A program made the translations under genes and the position numbers. Under the pieces are notes generated by a model that ran no database searches, was not told the origin of the DNA, and saw only the letters and a program-made list of their open reading frames with translations. From Acidimicrobiia bacterium (GTDB taxonomy: Bacteria > Acidobacteriota > Terriglobia > Bryobacterales > Bryobacteraceae): a stretch of 64,000 nucleotides of DNA. The stretch covers positions 1 to 64,000 of the forward strand of contig VFZE01000020.1 in the NCBI GenBank assembly GCA_016871315.1, read 5' to 3'. Positions 24,350 to 33,388 of the stretch are shown here, piece after piece; the stretch's first letter is position 1; each line of letters starts with the position of its first letter.

Positions 24350-27192
24350 GCCGCCTCGCGGTCATCTGCGCACTGCTCGTGCTGGGTGGCGCCGCCATTC
24401 TTGTTGTTCCGTCTCCGCCCCGCGAGCTTCCCGCGCGAACCCTTGCCTCAATCCGCGTGCCGGAAGGGTTCCGCGTTGAGCTTGCCGCCAAACCCGGACT
24501 GCTTCGATACCCGATGCTCGGGACCATCGATGACCGTGGCCGTTTATTCATGTGCGAATCTTCCGGCCGCACGATGAAGACGCCTGAGATGACGGCGAAT
24601 CCCGACTACCAGGTCACTCTCGCCGTGGATACGGACCGCGACGGCGTCTTCGACAAGGCCACCGTTTTTGCCGACAGACTCACCCTGCCCGCCGGAGCCG
24701 TGTGGCTGGATGGTTCCCTTTATGTCGCCGCTCCGCCCTCCCTCTACCGCTTCACCGACACCAATGAAGATGGTGTCGCGGACTTGAAGGAGATCGTCGT
24801 TACTGGCTGGAACCTCTCGGCCAACGCCGCCAGCCTCCACGGCCCTATTCTTGGCCCTGACGGATGGCTCTATCTCACCGACGGCCGGCACGGTTTCAAC
24901 ATCACCACCAAGGAAGGAAAGCTCCTAAGCGGCAAGGCCTCCAGAATCTGGCGTGTCCGGCCTGATGGCTCCGGGTTGGAAACTTTTGCCGGAGGCGGTT
25001 TCGACAATCCGGTGGAAGTTGTTTTCACTGACCCCGGGGAAGTCATCGGCACCATGACCTACTTCACCGATCCACGCGATGGGCAGCGCGATGCTCTGCT
25101 GCATTTTGTCGAAGGCGGCGTCTATCCCAAGCCTCATCCAGCTATGGACGAGTTGGTCCGCACGGGTGACTTGATGCCGGTCATGACAAAGTTCGCCCGC
25201 GTGGCGCCGGCAGGGCTGCTGCGCTACAAGAACGGCAATTTCGGCGCGCAGTATCAGGGCAATCTGTTCACCGCCCACTTCAACTCTCACCGGGTGCTGC
25301 GCCATATTCTCACTCGCCACGGCGCCACGTTCCGCACTGCCGACGAGGATTTTCTGGTCTCCTCCGACCCGGATTTCCATCCTACCGATGTTATTCAGGA
25401 TTTCGATGGCAGCATGCTGGTCGTCGATACCGGAGCCTGGTTTATTCACGGTTGCCCTCTGTCGCGCTACTCCAAACCCAATATCCGCGGCGGGCTCTAC
25501 CGCGTTCGCCCGAACAATGCCGCGGCCATCGGAACCTCCGACCCCCCTGCCAGACGCGTCTTCTCTCTTTCCGGCAAGCCGCTCCGGGAAGCACTGTCGC
25601 ATCCGGACTTCGAAACCCGTATCGCCGCTGCCCGCCAGCTGGGAATGGCCCGCGATAGGGATGCCGTCACGCAACTGATGGCCATGGTGCGCAAGGATCT
25701 CCCCGCGGTCCGCCGCCAGGCTGCTACGGCTCTTGGCCAGATCGCGGAGCCTCGGGCCGTGTCTGCTTTGTTGGATGCCGCCGCCCGGCCCGACGACAGG
25801 TTCGTTGAGCATGCCATCATCTATTCCCTCATTCAAATCGCCGACTCGCAGCCGTTGCTGGCCGCTCTGGCTCACCCCTCCGCGGCTGTGCGCAAAGCGG
25901 CGCTGATCGCCTTGCACCAGATCCCCGGCTCGCCTTTGCGCCCGGCGCACATTCTGCCGTTGATCACCCATACCGATGCTGACCTCCGCCGGGCTGCTTT
26001 GTGGGTTGCCTCGCGAAGCCCGGCATGGAATGATTCCTTGGCTTCCGCTCTGGAGGCTCGTTTGCGCGATCCCTCGCTGGATGATGAGGAAGGCCGGATG
26101 CTGTCGGCCGCTCTTTCGGCCGCCTGCGGCTCCTCCGTGGTCAATGCGAATGTCGCACGCGCCCTCGGCGACCCGGGCTTACCCCGGCGCCGCCAGATTC
26201 TTGTTCTCGACACCGTCGAAAACTGCGCGCCCAAACAGGTTTCCCCTTCCTGGAAACCTGGCCTGATCCGGCTCCTCTCCCACACCGATTCCGAACTTCG
26301 CCTTCGGACCATTTCCTTGGTCCGCAATCGCGGCATCACGGGATTGGAGAACGATCTTCGCCGCATCGCGGAATCGGGCTCCAGCCACGACAACATCCGG
26401 ATCGCGGCGTTGAGTGCTCTCGGCGCCACCGATGCCACTCTCTCTCCGGCCTCGCTACAGTTTCTCGCCTCGCGCCTTTCCCCGCAAACGGACGCGCAGA
26501 TCAAGCTGGACGCGGCGCAGGTGCTCTTGCGCGCTGCTCTCACCGATTCCCAACTGCTGCTGTTGGCGCGGAACCACCTGAGTTCGGTCGACCCTATCGT
26601 GCTCCCAACCCTTCTCCAGACCGCACAACGCACCTCCTCGCCGGAGGTGCAACGCACTTGGCAACCTCACATCGACCGGCATCGAGCCGCAAGGAGCGCT
26701 TCCACAGCCAAGATTTCCCGCCTCGCTCCACTTCTCAGAGCCAAAGGGGACCCCGTGCTCGGCAAAGAGCTCTTTTTTGGAGCCAGAGCCGGCTGCTCCT
26801 CCTGTCATACCATCGGCGAGAACGGTGGCCACGTGGGACCGGACCTCACCGCCATTGGAGCTATCCGGTCTCCTCACGATCTGCTGGAAGCCATCGTGCT
26901 TCCCAGCGCCAGTTTCGTGCCCGGCCACGAGGTTTACCGCGTGGAGACCGATTCCGACGTCTATTCCGGTGTGCTTCGCTCTCGCCAGGATGACGCGGTG
27001 ATCCTCATCACAGGCCCCGGCGATGAAGTGCGCATTCCCAGGGCCTCTGTCCGTAAGATGGGTTTTGCTCCCGTCTCGCTCATGCCTGATGGATACGACG
27101 AGGTGCTTTCCCCACGGGAGCTTTCCGATTTGCTAGCCTTTTTGCAGGCTCAGACGGTGCGGCCTGCCGCCGCGGGAGAGGCTGGCCACTGA
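24346..27192 (+). CDS. Membrane-bound dehydrogenase domain + HEAT repeats + cytochrome c
   Basis: The start taken is the TTG at 24346, overlapping the sulfatase TGA stop, with GAGGTGAG about ten bases upstream; it gives 948 residues. A longer open frame from 24118 lies inside the sulfatase gene and is unlikely. Layout: an N-terminal signal or anchor helix (LAVICALLVLGGAAILVV), a PVC-type beta-propeller dehydrogenase domain (about 45-450, beginning IRVPEGFRVELAAKPG), HEAT repeats (about 460-800), and a C-terminal cytochrome c module with haem motif CSSCH in ELFFGARAGCSSCHTIG and a PDLTAIG stretch. Such proteins are abundant in Planctomycetes and Acidobacteria and are thought to oxidise sugars or related substrates in the periplasm. 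No experimental role is known to me. Confidence 0.85.
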   Translation: MSRLAVICALLVLGGAAILVVPSPPRELPARTLASIRVPEGFRVELAAKPGLLRYPMLGTIDDRGRLFMCESSGRTMKTPEMTANPDYQVTLAVDTDRDGVFDKATVFADRLTLPAGAVWLDGSLYVAAPPSLYRFTDTNEDGVADLKEIVVTGWNLSANAASLHGPILGPDGWLYLTDGRHGFNITTKEGKLLSGKASRIWRVRPDGSGLETFAGGGFDNPVEVVFTDPGEVIGTMTYFTDPRDGQRDALLHFVEGGVYPKPHPAMDELVRTGDLMPVMTKFARVAPAGLLRYKNGNFGAQYQGNLFTAHFNSHRVLRHILTRHGATFRTADEDFLVSSDPDFHPTDVIQDFDGSMLVVDTGAWFIHGCPLSRYSKPNIRGGLYRVRPNNAAAIGTSDPPARRVFSLSGKPLREALSHPDFETRIAAARQLGMARDRDAVTQLMAMVRKDLPAVRRQAATALGQIAEPRAVSALLDAAARPDDRFVEHAIIYSLIQIADSQPLLAALAHPSAAVRKAALIALHQIPGSPLRPAHILPLITHTDADLRRAALWVASRSPAWNDSLASALEARLRDPSLDDEEGRMLSAALSAACGSSVVNANVARALGDPGLPRRRQILVLDTVENCAPKQVSPSWKPGLIRLLSHTDSELRLRTISLVRNRGITGLENDLRRIAESGSSHDNIRIAALSALGATDATLSPASLQFLASRLSPQTDAQIKLDAAQVLLRAALTDSQLLLLARNHLSSVDPIVLPTLLQTAQRTSSPEVQRTWQPHIDRHRAARSASTAKISRLAPLLRAKGDPVLGKELFFGARAGCSSCHTIGENGGHVGPDLTAIGAIRSPHDLLEAIVLPSASFVPGHEVYRVETDSDVYSGVLRSRQDDAVILITGPGDEVRIPRASVRKMGFAPVSLMPDGYDEVLSPRELSDLLAFLQAQTVRPAAAGEAGH

Positions 27193-27210
27193 GAACTTAG
27201 CGGAGGAAGG

Positions 27211-28884
27211 ATGCATCCACAGTCAAGCCCGGCCCACCCGGAAATCGCGATCCACCTTCAGGACGGAACTACACGAACTCTGGTTCTGGACGGTCGTCGC
27301 GTGACCCTCGGCCGCTCTTCAGATAACGAATTGTCCTATCCGGATGATCCCGTTCTCTCCCGTCACCACCTTGCCCTGGAATTGCATGACGGCCTCTGGT
27401 TTGCCGTCGACCTGGGAAGCAAGAACGGAACCGTCATCAACGGGCAGCGTCTCAACGGCCGCCAGCACCTCCGGCCCGGTGATCGCCTGGTTGCCGGCCG
27501 CGTCACCATCATCCTCCAGGATCCGCTCAATACCGCCGACCAAACGCTCGTGTTTGTCGATGAAGACCTCGACTCCGATGGCTCATCCAGCTTCTCCGCC
27601 AGGCTGGACGATGTCGTTTCCTCCACCGAGAGCGGTCTTGATGTCGCCCTCGCCAGTTCCGCGATCACCGCCGCCGGACAGGTGCAGGCGCTGCTCGATG
27701 CCGGCCGCGAACTGGCCGAGCATCGCCCGCTGCCAGAACTCTTCCGCGTCATCCTCCGGCTGGCCACCGAAGCCGTCGGTGCGCAGCGCGGCGTCTTGAT
27801 GACGCTCGAAGAGGGTGAACTCATCATTCGCGCCAATCTTGGCGAAGGCTTCCGTATCTCCAACGCCGTACGTGACAAAGTGCTGAATGAGCGAACCTCC
27901 CTGCTTGTTCAGGACGCGCGCTCCGATGCGCTGCTCAAATCCAGCATGACCATCGTCCAGCAGAAGGTCCGCAGCCTCATCGCCGCTCCGCTTCAGACCA
28001 GCGATCAGGTGATCGGGCTGCTCTACGTCGATTCCCCAAACATCGTTCGCCCCTTCACCTCCGACGATTTGAACATGCTCACCGTCATGGCCAACATCGC
28101 CGCCATCCGCATTGAACATGCTCGTCTGATCGAGGTCGAGCAGGCCGAGAGGATGATGGCCAAGGAACTCGAGCAGGCCGCCGAGATTCAGCGCAATCTC
28201 CTTCCCAAGGGTCAGCCCGCCGTTTCCGGTCTGGATGTGGCCGGCCACAGCATTCCCTGCCGCATGGTGGGAGGCGATTATTTCGATTACGTCACCCTGC
28301 CGGGCGGCAAGTTCGGCGTCATTGTCGCCGACGTGGCCGGAAAAGGTTTGCCCGCGGCCATGCTCATGTCGAGCATGCAGGCACGCGTGCAGATTCTCTC
28401 CGAAGACACCGAAGATCTTGCCGAATTCGTCACGCGGTTGAATCGCGGCATCGCCGCCAACTGCCCTGGCAACCGGTTCATCACCTTCTTTATGGTGGTC
28501 TTCGACCCGGCGACCGGCAACTTCTCCTACTGCAACGCAGGTCACAACCCGCCTTTCCTGATCCGGGCTTCCGGCCAGGTGGAGCGTTTGCTCGACGGCG
28601 GTCCCGTGCTCGGCATTCTCCGCACGATGAACTACACCGCTGCTACCGGCCGCCTGGAAAACGGCGACGTGCTGGCCATGTTCAGCGACGGCGTCACCGA
28701 GGCCCGCAATGATGCCGATGAAGAGTACGATGAAGGTCCTTTCCTCGAGGAACTGATTGCCCATCGTCAGCAGCCGGCAAAAACCATGGTGATTGACGTT
28801 CACGACGCGCTGGAGCGCTTCCTCGGCTCGGCCCCTGCCAACGACGACATCACGCTCGTCGTTGTTCGCCGCCATGCGGCTTGA
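27211..28884 (+). CDS. FHA-GAF-PP2C serine phosphatase (RsbU/SpoIIE type)
   Basis: 557 residues. The FHA domain occupies about 25-100 (VTLGRSSDNELSYPDDPVLSRHH, then GSKNGT), binding phosphothreonine. A GAF domain spans about 160-310 (LATEAVGAQRGVLM, then SLIAAPL). A helical linker (EQAERMMAKELEQAAEIQRNLLP) leads to a PP2C/SpoIIE phosphatase domain at about 335-555 with metal-binding aspartates in GGDYFDYV, VADVAGKG, FSDGVTEARN and NDDITLV. This architecture dephosphorylates anti-sigma-factor antagonists or kinase substrates in the cytoplasm. It lies 18 bases after the dehydrogenase gene, so may share its transcript. Partner proteins are not adjacent. Confidence 0.92.
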   Translation: MHPQSSPAHPEIAIHLQDGTTRTLVLDGRRVTLGRSSDNELSYPDDPVLSRHHLALELHDGLWFAVDLGSKNGTVINGQRLNGRQHLRPGDRLVAGRVTIILQDPLNTADQTLVFVDEDLDSDGSSSFSARLDDVVSSTESGLDVALASSAITAAGQVQALLDAGRELAEHRPLPELFRVILRLATEAVGAQRGVLMTLEEGELIIRANLGEGFRISNAVRDKVLNERTSLLVQDARSDALLKSSMTIVQQKVRSLIAAPLQTSDQVIGLLYVDSPNIVRPFTSDDLNMLTVMANIAAIRIEHARLIEVEQAERMMAKELEQAAEIQRNLLPKGQPAVSGLDVAGHSIPCRMVGGDYFDYVTLPGGKFGVIVADVAGKGLPAAMLMSSMQARVQILSEDTEDLAEFVTRLNRGIAANCPGNRFITFFMVVFDPATGNFSYCNAGHNPPFLIRASGQVERLLDGGPVLGILRTMNYTAATGRLENGDVLAMFSDGVTEARNDADEEYDEGPFLEELIAHRQQPAKTMVIDVHDALERFLGSAPANDDITLVVVRRHAA

Positions 28885-28892
28885 GCGTTCCG

Positions 28893-29999
28893 CTATCCGC
28901 GCTTGGTGAGCCACTTCGATTTGCCGGGGCGTAAGCTGGCCATGGTTCCGGCGAGGGTGGATAAGACGTCCACCAGGAACATTGGCGGGCACGCGGCCAG
29001 GAAGCTGAGTGCTCCTGATTCGCCCGAACGCCGAAGAGCAATCAGGACGGCCAGGCAGGGACCCAGGAAGTAGATGAGCAGCCAATATGGCGACAGCATC
29101 CCGAATATCGCCGCCACGGCAACTGCCAGCAGAACCAGCCGGTCGGCATAGCCGGCGGCAACCATCCACGACGTAAATCCCACGGCATTGCCGGCGGACC
29201 GGTAAAGTCCCCGCGTCCAGCGCTGCCGTTGCCTCCAGAACCAACCTAGGGTTTCCGGTACTTGCGTCCTCACCACTGCGTCCTGGCGCGAACTGGTCCG
29301 CCAGCCGCGCCGGATCACGGCAAACGATGTCGCGACGTCTTCGCTGATTTCCTGCTGGAATCCCCCAATTTGGGCAAGGGCCTCACTGCGGTACATGCAG
29401 TTGGCCCCGATGAGGGGCGGGTTCCAGCCCAGCCGGTTCCGCGACGCTTGAACCACCAGATGGAACACGTAGAGTTCGAGCGCAGCGTACCGGGACACCA
29501 TGCTGGCGCCGGCGTTGTCCGGCAGGACTACGCCCGTCGTCCCGCCAATTGCTGGATCAGCAAATGGCATCGCCAGTCTGCGCAGCGCGGCGGGCTCGGG
29601 ATAGACGTCGGCGTCGTAGATGGCGGTGAGTTCGGCGGAAGGCGCGGCGCGCCGGGCGATTTCCAGGGCCGCCGCTTTCCCCAAGTTCTGCTTGAGTTCG
29701 ATCGATTGCGCATTCTTGCGCGCCGCACACCAAGCCTGGAGCATGGCCGCGGTCTGGTCCTGCGAGCCATCGCTAACCAATATGAAGGAGAGCTTTTCCG
29801 GCGGATAGTCCAGCAATTCCAGGCACCTGAATAACCTGCCAAGGCTACCCTCCTCATTACGGGCCGCGACAAGCACCTGCACGGTGGGAACCGCGGATTC
29901 TTCGCCCATGTGTTTTGGCGCAAACAGGCTGGCCAAGGTCAGCGCCATCCGCTGCAGGGCCGACAGGCATAGCAGCAGGATCAGGAAGTTCGCCAACAC
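28893..29999 (-). CDS. Membrane glycosyltransferase, GT2 family
   Basis: 368 residues from the GTG at 29999, preceded by GGGAG; a longer open frame up to 30353 only shadows another gene and encodes no recognisable protein. A first transmembrane helix (LANFLILLLCLSAL) precedes the GT-A fold: VQVLVAARNEEGSLGRL at the nucleotide-binding strand, VSDGSQDQT, IYDADVYP for the metal site, EISEDVATSFAV, and QRQRWTRGL, the QxxRW motif of processive GT2 enzymes. Two or three helices close the protein. Likely builds an exported polysaccharide or glycolipid at the inner membrane. Its start overlaps the 3' end of a decayed GT2 gene by 19 bases. Confidence 0.85.
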   Translation of the reverse strand: MLANFLILLLCLSALQRMALTLASLFAPKHMGEESAVPTVQVLVAARNEEGSLGRLFRCLELLDYPPEKLSFILVSDGSQDQTAAMLQAWCAARKNAQSIELKQNLGKAAALEIARRAAPSAELTAIYDADVYPEPAALRRLAMPFADPAIGGTTGVVLPDNAGASMVSRYAALELYVFHLVVQASRNRLGWNPPLIGANCMYRSEALAQIGGFQQEISEDVATSFAVIRRGWRTSSRQDAVVRTQVPETLGWFWRQRQRWTRGLYRSAGNAVGFTSWMVAAGYADRLVLLAVAVAAIFGMLSPYWLLIYFLGPCLAVLIALRRSGESGALSFLAACPPMFLVDVLSTLAGTMASLRPGKSKWLTKRG

Positions 30000-30578
30000 G
30001 ATCTCCCATGGGCCATCGCCTCTCCCAGAGTACGAGCCGCGGAGCCAGCCACCACCACGGGCAGGTGCCACAGGAGCATCAAGCAGTGTCCCGTCATCAG
30101 GGCGTGCCGAATGGCCCGAGCCAATGACACGGCAAGGATCAGCGGCGGCGCCGCCGTATAGGCAATGGCTCTGACCCGGCTCCACCCCTGCAGACGTGGT
30201 CTCACGCTTCCGTAGTCCTTGCCTCGCCGGTATCGCTCCGTAAGAAATTGTCTCCGGTTCGTCAGTTGATTGTGCAGCAGCACCGCCCGGGGTTCGAACC
30301 AGGGTTGTGCTCCGCAAGCCGCCGCGCGATACGACATCAAAGTGTCCCCGCACAGTTCAATGGGAAACGGCCCTATCCGCGCGAACAGATCTCTTCGAAT
30401 CACAAAGCTTGCTGAGGGAAGCTCCCTCCGCTCACTTGCCTCTCCCATCCTGACTGATGTCGAGAACAATCACCTCTATTTTGTTGAGGGCCGTTTGCCG
30501 GAGCAAATGCGCCAAGCTGCGTTCCGCGCGTTCCCACCGGTCCCCTGCGATCAACCCCACCGTTAGAATTGCACTCAT
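29981..30578 (-). pseudogene. GT2 glycosyltransferase, internally deleted and frameshifted
   Basis: From an ATG at 30578 the frame encodes 48 residues starting MSAILTVGLIAGDRWERA and running through IEVIVLD, the first Rossmann-like strand of a GT2 enzyme, then meets a stop at 30432. In another frame, from about 30450 to 29981, the C-terminal portion appears: RRELPSASFVIRRDLFARIGPFP, ELCGDTLMSYRAA, FEPRAVLLHN, ERYRRGKDYG and membrane helices. Roughly 90-100 residues expected between these pieces, including the DxD region, are absent. The gene is therefore a remnant with deletion and frameshift. It lies directly upstream of an intact GT2 gene. Confidence 0.7.
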
Positions 30579-30628
30579 GAGCTGGAAACTATTGTAGCTA
30601 TCTCTCCGCCGTAGGAGAATGTTTGTTT

Positions 30629-32074
30629 ATGCCCTTTAAGGATCTACGCGAGTTTATCTCCGCTCTCGACAAGGCCGGCGAACTTAAACGCATTCCTTTT
30701 GAAGTGGATCCGCATCTTGAGATCACGGGTTTCGCCGACCGCAGCGTGAAGAACAACGGGCCCGCTCTTTTCTTCGAACGCCCGAAAGGCTCTTCTGTCC
30801 CTCTGCTCATCAATGCCTTCGCCTCCGAAAAGCGCATGCGGCTTGCCCTCGAAGTGGATTCGGTTGACAGCGTCGCCAAACGAATCTCCGAATACCTGGA
30901 GATGCGCATGCCCGAAGGCATCATCGGCAAGATCAAGATGCTTCCCATGCTTGCCGAAATGGGCTCCTTCTTCCCGAAGACAATCGATTCCGGTCCCTGC
31001 AAGGAAGTAGTCCGTCGGGACTTCTCCCTCCTCGAATTCCCCATCCTCCACTGCTGGCCTGAAGACGCCGGCCGCTTCATCACCTTGCCGATGGTCTTTT
31101 CCCGCAACCCCGACACCGGCAAGCGCAATTGCGGCTGCTACCGGCTTCAGGTCTTTGACGAACGCACCACCGGAATGCACTGGCAGACCCACAAACAAGG
31201 CGCAGAGCATTACCGCCGCATGAAGGCGCTGGGAAAAAACACGCGCATGGAGGTGGCCGTGGCGATCGGCGCCGATCCGGCCACCATGTACTCCGCCATA
31301 CTCCCTCTGCCGCCCGACCTGGATGAAATGATGATCGCCGGCTTTCTCCGCTCCAAACCGGTCGAGATGGTCAAGTGCGAAACCGTCGATCTCGAGGTGC
31401 CCGCCCATTCGGAAATCGTGCTGGAGGGCTACGTCGAGCTCGGCGAGCTGCGCACCGAAGGCCCCTTCGGCGACCACACGGGCTTCTATTCGCTTGCCGA
31501 CGACTATCCGGTCTTTCATGTCACCTGCGTCACCCATCGCCGCGACCCCATTTACGCCACTACCATCGTCGGTCCCCCGCCGATGGAGGATTTCTACATG
31601 GGCCGCGCCATTGAGCGCATCTTTCTTCCCCTGATGCGCCTGCAGCTGCCCGAAGTGCGCGACATCTACATGCCGCCGGAAGGCATTTTCCATAACCTCA
31701 TCCTCGTTTCCATACGCAAGTCCTATCCTGGCCACGCACGGAAAGTCATGCACGCAATCTGGGGCCTCGGGCAGGCCATGTTCTCCAAGTGCATCGTCGT
31801 TGTCGATGAGGACGTCAACGTCCAGGACGTCAGCGAGGTCGCCTGGAAGGCCCTCAACAACATCGATCCGGAACGCGACATCCAATTCGTGATGGGGCCC
31901 GTCGATTCCCTCGACCACGCCTCGCGCCTCCCAAACTACGGCTCCAAAATGGGTGTCGACGCCACCCGCAAGTGGCCCGAAGAAGGATTCACGCGCCCGT
32001 GGCCCGGCGTCATTGCATTGCCGGACAACGTGCTGGCTCGCGTCGGCGAACTCTGGAAAAAAGCAGGTCTCTAA
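30629..32074 (+). CDS. UbiD-family decarboxylase
   Basis: 481 residues from the ATG at 30629 (MPFKDLREFISALDKAGEL), with AGGAG about ten bases before; a TTG six bases upstream is less likely. UbiD hallmarks include FERPKGSSVPLLINAFASEKRM, GADPATMYSAILPLP, EGPFGDHTGFYS and VGPPPMEDFYMGRA. UbiD enzymes use prenylated FMN, made by UbiX, to (de)carboxylate unsaturated or aromatic acids, e.g. 4-hydroxy-3-polyprenylbenzoate in ubiquinone or the corresponding step in menaquinone routes. No ubiX lies in the window. A GltS-like carrier follows after 6 bases, which suggests a catabolic acid substrate, but a quinone role remains possible. Confidence 0.88.
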   Translation: MPFKDLREFISALDKAGELKRIPFEVDPHLEITGFADRSVKNNGPALFFERPKGSSVPLLINAFASEKRMRLALEVDSVDSVAKRISEYLEMRMPEGIIGKIKMLPMLAEMGSFFPKTIDSGPCKEVVRRDFSLLEFPILHCWPEDAGRFITLPMVFSRNPDTGKRNCGCYRLQVFDERTTGMHWQTHKQGAEHYRRMKALGKNTRMEVAVAIGADPATMYSAILPLPPDLDEMMIAGFLRSKPVEMVKCETVDLEVPAHSEIVLEGYVELGELRTEGPFGDHTGFYSLADDYPVFHVTCVTHRRDPIYATTIVGPPPMEDFYMGRAIERIFLPLMRLQLPEVRDIYMPPEGIFHNLILVSIRKSYPGHARKVMHAIWGLGQAMFSKCIVVVDEDVNVQDVSEVAWKALNNIDPERDIQFVMGPVDSLDHASRLPNYGSKMGVDATRKWPEEGFTRPWPGVIALPDNVLARVGELWKKAGL

Positions 32075-32080
32075 ACTCTC

Positions 32081-33265
32081 ATGAACGTCACCCTCTGGAA
32101 ACTCACGCCCATTCAGGTTCTCGCCATGGCCTGCTTCGGCCTTGTCATCGGCAACTGGCTGAAGCGCCGTCTTCCGGTGCTGGACCGTCTCAACATACCC
32201 GCCTCCATCCTCGGCGGTTTTGTCTATGCTCTGGCGGCCTTGGTGATGCGCGACCGCTACCTGAACCTCGAGCTCGACATGGTCCTGCGCGATGTTCTGA
32301 TGGTCGCCTTCTTCACCACCGTCGGCATGCAGGCCAGCATCCGGCTTGTAAAGGAGGGCGGACGCAATCTTGTCATCTTTGTGGGCGCTTCCCTCGCCGG
32401 CCTGATGATTCAAATCATCGCTGGGGTCTCCATCGCCAAAGCCTACGGCCTGAACCTCATGATCGGCCTCATTCCAGGAGCCGTATCTCTGACCGGCGGA
32501 CCAGCCACCGCCATCGCGTTTGGCGGAACCTTTGAAAAGCTCGGGGTCACCGGAGCCACCACCATCGGCATCGCCTCGGCCGTGTTCGGCATCACCTCCA
32601 GCGGACTCATCGGCGGCTATGTCGGCGGCTATCTTATCCGCAAGCACAATCTCAAGCCCGCTCCAAAACCGGAACTGCCCGTGCCCATGCAGATCACCCC
32701 TACCGGCGGAGCGGGCATCATGAGCTCCATCATCCTGCTCGCTGTCGCCATGGGCCTCGGCACACTCGTCAGCGGTTGGATTCAGGATCAGGGCATCATC
32801 CTGCCTTCCTACATCGGCGCCATGATCATCGCCGGCGTCTTCCGCAACTTCGATGACTACTTCCGCTGGTTCAATATCAACCAGGAGACCATGGACGGCA
32901 TTGGCAATGTCACCCTCGACATCTTCATCGTCATGGCTCTGCTGACGCTCCGGCTGTGGGAGCTGCTGAATCTCGCCGTCCCCATTCTCACCATTCTGTT
33001 CACTCAGATTGTGCTGCTTGTTCTGCTTTGCTGGTTTTTCATCTATCAGCTCATGGGCCGCGACTACGAGGCAGCCATCATGTCCACAGGCTACCTCGGC
33101 TTCATGCTCGGCACCGTCGCCAACGCCATGGCCTGCATGGGCGAGCTCGTCCAGAAGTTCGGCGCCGCCCCCCGCGCCTTTTTCATCGTCTCCATCGTCG
33201 GCGCCTTCCTCATCGATTTCATCAACGCGCTGCTCATCACACAGTCCATCAATTTGCTCCGATAG
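32081..33265 (+). CDS. Sodium/glutamate symporter GltS-like carrier
   Basis: 394 residues, the usual GltS length, with about ten to twelve hydrophobic helices. The two pore-loop-like repeats are visible: GLIPGAVSLTGGPATAIAFGGTFEKLG in the first half and GYLGFMLGTVANAMACMGELVQKFG in the second, with inverted topology expected. GltS imports glutamate with sodium across the inner membrane; relatives may carry other carboxylates. It lies six bases downstream of a UbiD decarboxylase and is likely co-transcribed, so the true substrate may be an acid fed to that enzyme. Confidence 0.85.
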   Translation: MNVTLWKLTPIQVLAMACFGLVIGNWLKRRLPVLDRLNIPASILGGFVYALAALVMRDRYLNLELDMVLRDVLMVAFFTTVGMQASIRLVKEGGRNLVIFVGASLAGLMIQIIAGVSIAKAYGLNLMIGLIPGAVSLTGGPATAIAFGGTFEKLGVTGATTIGIASAVFGITSSGLIGGYVGGYLIRKHNLKPAPKPELPVPMQITPTGGAGIMSSIILLAVAMGLGTLVSGWIQDQGIILPSYIGAMIIAGVFRNFDDYFRWFNINQETMDGIGNVTLDIFIVMALLTLRLWELLNLAVPILTILFTQIVLLVLLCWFFIYQLMGRDYEAAIMSTGYLGFMLGTVANAMACMGELVQKFGAAPRAFFIVSIVGAFLIDFINALLITQSINLLR

Positions 33266-33297
33266 CCGTGCTAGAATCGAGAAAGTCCAACCTTGCG

Positions 33298-33374
33298 GTG
33301 CCTATAGCTCAGCCTGGTAGAGCGTCGGATTGTGGTTCCGAATGCCGTGGGTTCGAATCCCACTAGGCACCCCA
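33298..33374 (+). tRNA. tRNA-His (GTG anticodon)
   Basis: The acceptor stem GTGCCTA pairs with TAGGCAC at 33364-33370. The anticodon stem is TCGGA/TCCGA with loop TTGTGGT (anticodon GTG at 33332-33334), and the T-arm carries GTTCGAATC. Discriminator C at 33371 and an encoded CCA at 33372-33374 complete the 3' end. A G at 33297 can serve as the G-1 residue typical of tRNA-His, pairing with the discriminator C. Confidence 0.96.
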
Positions 33375-33388
33375 TTTGGGAGGTAAAT

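Noticed and set aside
30000-30353. 118-residue N-terminal extension of the membrane glycosyltransferase
   Set aside because: It shadows the C-terminal part of the decayed GT2 gene in another frame and has no domain likeness; GTG at 29999 has a ribosome site and opens with a membrane helix.
30644-32647. A 667-codon open frame on the minus strand
   Set aside because: It is antisense to the ubiD and gltS genes; it encodes low-complexity His/Asp/Gly-rich protein with no family motif, as expected from high-GC third positions.
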